In this document: positions 6,055 through 6,554 of the stretch, one piece after another | Numbering within the stretch: position 1 is the first letter of the stretch | Layout of the letters: every line of letters starts with the position of its first letter | From: Bacteroidota bacterium | Lineage (GTDB): Bacteria; Bacteroidota; Bacteroidia; Chitinophagales; Chitinophagaceae | Assembly: GCA_013414745.1 (NCBI GenBank) | Contig: CP058707.1 | Location: forward strand, 3,439,425-3,445,978 | Reading direction: 5' to 3' | DNA length: 6,554 nucleotides | The notes under the pieces: generated by a model | What the model was told of the DNA's origin: nothing | What the model saw: only the letters and a program-made list of their open reading frames with translations | The model's database searches: none | Translations under genes and position numbers: made by a program

Positions 6055-6276
6055 GTGACCCGGCTGGAATTTTATATTATCCGATCGAAACCCGTTCTGG
6101 CACTCATACAATGGCTCAAGAATATTCACCCACCGGGTTTTGAAGGAGTTTCGTTATATGATTCCCTCAATTTTTCCGAAAACAAATTTTTCAAACCGGT
6201 TTTACAGCAAAGCCAGTGCAATTTCATTTTCGTTTTTAATGGCCTTGCCGCCTTTGTTATTATTCTTTTACCCTGA
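6055..6276 (+). CDS. YihY fragment 1 (open frame as called)
   Basis: Only 6055 to about 6175 (through VSLYDSLNF) is the true yihY reading. After that the frame reads foreign sequence up to a TGA at 6274-6276. A second frame, 6176-6211, carries RKQIFQTGFTAK. A third, about 6212-6269, carries ASAISFSFLMALPPLLLFF. Both of those pieces are too short to be called as genes. Confidence 0.7.
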   Translation: MTRLEFYIIRSKPVLALIQWLKNIHPPGFEGVSLYDSLNFSENKFFKPVLQQSQCNFIFVFNGLAAFVIILLP

Positions 6277-6554
6277 TTCCGTTTTTGCCTTTACCGGAGG
6301 ATAAAATCATCGGTATGCTGAACGACATGTTAACCCTACTGGCACCAACGCCTGAAATGCAGGAAAAAGTGAATGGGGTGATACGCGATTTTATTACCCA
6401 TAAAAAATGTACTACTTTCTTTCTCGGTATTGCTGACGGTATATTATTCCTCGAACGGTATGATGTCGTTGTTAAATAATTTTGAGAAACGCTTGCCAGG
6501 TTTCCGAAAACGGCATTGGTTCAAACAACGCATTGTTGCCATATTACTCACATT
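6055..6554 (+). CDS. YihY/BrkB-family inner-membrane protein, N-terminal half, interrupted by four frameshifts (partial)
   Basis: After repair the visible ~168 residues read MTRLEFYIIRSKPVLALIQW, PPGFEGVSLYD, FFRKQIFQTGFTAKASAISF, SFLMALPPLLLFF, TLIPFLPLPEDKII, FITHKKNVLLSFSVLLTVYY, SSNGMMSLLNNFEKRLPGFR, RHWFKQRIVAILLT. The PGF-x-G-x-x-L-Y-D start, the A-x-A-I-S-F-x-F-x-M-A-L-P-P helix with TLIPF, and the S-S-N-G-x-x-x-L-x-N motif are classic for YihY/BrkB (old name ribonuclease BN, a misassignment). Members have about six membrane helices; two are visible. The role is poorly defined. Breaks lie at T5 6171-6175, A3 6209-6211, T4 6266-6269 and A6 6402-6407. Three need one added base; the third needs two added or one removed. 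The GTG at 6055 gives the usual spacing to PGF-x-G. The in-frame TAA at 6019 limits the frame upstream. An ATG at 6015 in another frame could be the true start if there is one more indel. The gene leaves the window at the right. Confidence 0.8.
6285..6479 (+). CDS. YihY fragment 2 (open frame as called)
   Basis: The apparent TTG start at 6285 is not a real start. The frame carries yihY from about 6270 (TLIPFLPLPEDKII) through DMLTLLAPTPEMQEKVNGVI and RDFITHKK to the A6 run at 6402-6407. Beyond that it is out of phase and ends in a false TAA at 6477-6479. The correct frame from 6408 to the window edge reads NVLLSFSVLLTVYYSSNGMM, then SLLNNFEKR. Confidence 0.7.
   Translation: MPLPEDKIIGMLNDMLTLLAPTPEMQEKVNGVIRDFITHKKCTTFFLGIADGILFLERYDVVVK

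Noticed and set aside
1..6554. CRISPR array, tRNA/rRNA, insertion sequence, defence or toxin-antitoxin system
   Set aside because: No short regularly spaced DNA repeats, no tRNA-like cloverleaf or rRNA sequence, no transposase motifs or terminal inverted repeats, and no nuclease, ATPase or toxin motifs were seen. The repeats present are diverged protein repeats.

Overview
The window comes from a member of the Bacteroidota that has a type IX secretion system (T9SS). Three things point there: a T9SS C-terminal sorting domain (YPNP motif, then VEIYNLQGQ and AAGIYRL), the repeat families typical of giant Bacteroidota surface proteins, and Bacteroidota-like MltG and YihY/BrkB sequences. Base composition is moderate and the start sites lack clear Shine-Dalgarno sequences, as is common in the phylum. 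I cannot name the genus.

Layout. Positions 2-115 (+) are the last 37 codons of an endolytic murein transglycosylase (mltG). A 65-bp convergent spacer follows, with a weak hairpin. Positions 5841-181 (-) hold one very large secreted cell-surface protein, about 1,888 residues once repaired. It is broken into nine reading-frame segments by eight frameshifts. A 213-bp AT-rich divergent spacer follows (5842-6054). From 6055 to the right edge (+) is the N-terminal half of a YihY/BrkB-family inner-membrane protein, broken by four more frameshifts.

The large protein reads, N to C: Sec signal peptide; a ~330-residue beta-rich N-terminal module with an ITWAGLYWGG core; a DUF11-like domain; a module with an AGAD...GGSW core; two LPYTWNG repeats; a composite repeat of about 420 residues in two full copies plus a truncated third; and the T9SS sorting domain. 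Such proteins are exported by Sec, cross the outer membrane through T9SS and are attached to the surface or released. Adhesion is the usual proposed role, but the sequence does not prove it.

The breaks are the main caution. Almost all are explained by one missing base in a short homopolymer, coding similarity continues perfectly across each, and two unrelated genes are affected. I infer uncorrected long-read indels rather than true gene decay. A gene caller would report about ten fragments here, but they are two genes. The flanking genes are cell-envelope housekeeping genes. The adhesin is transcribed against both, so it is its own unit rather than part of their operon. I see no RNA gene, insertion sequence, CRISPR array or defence system.
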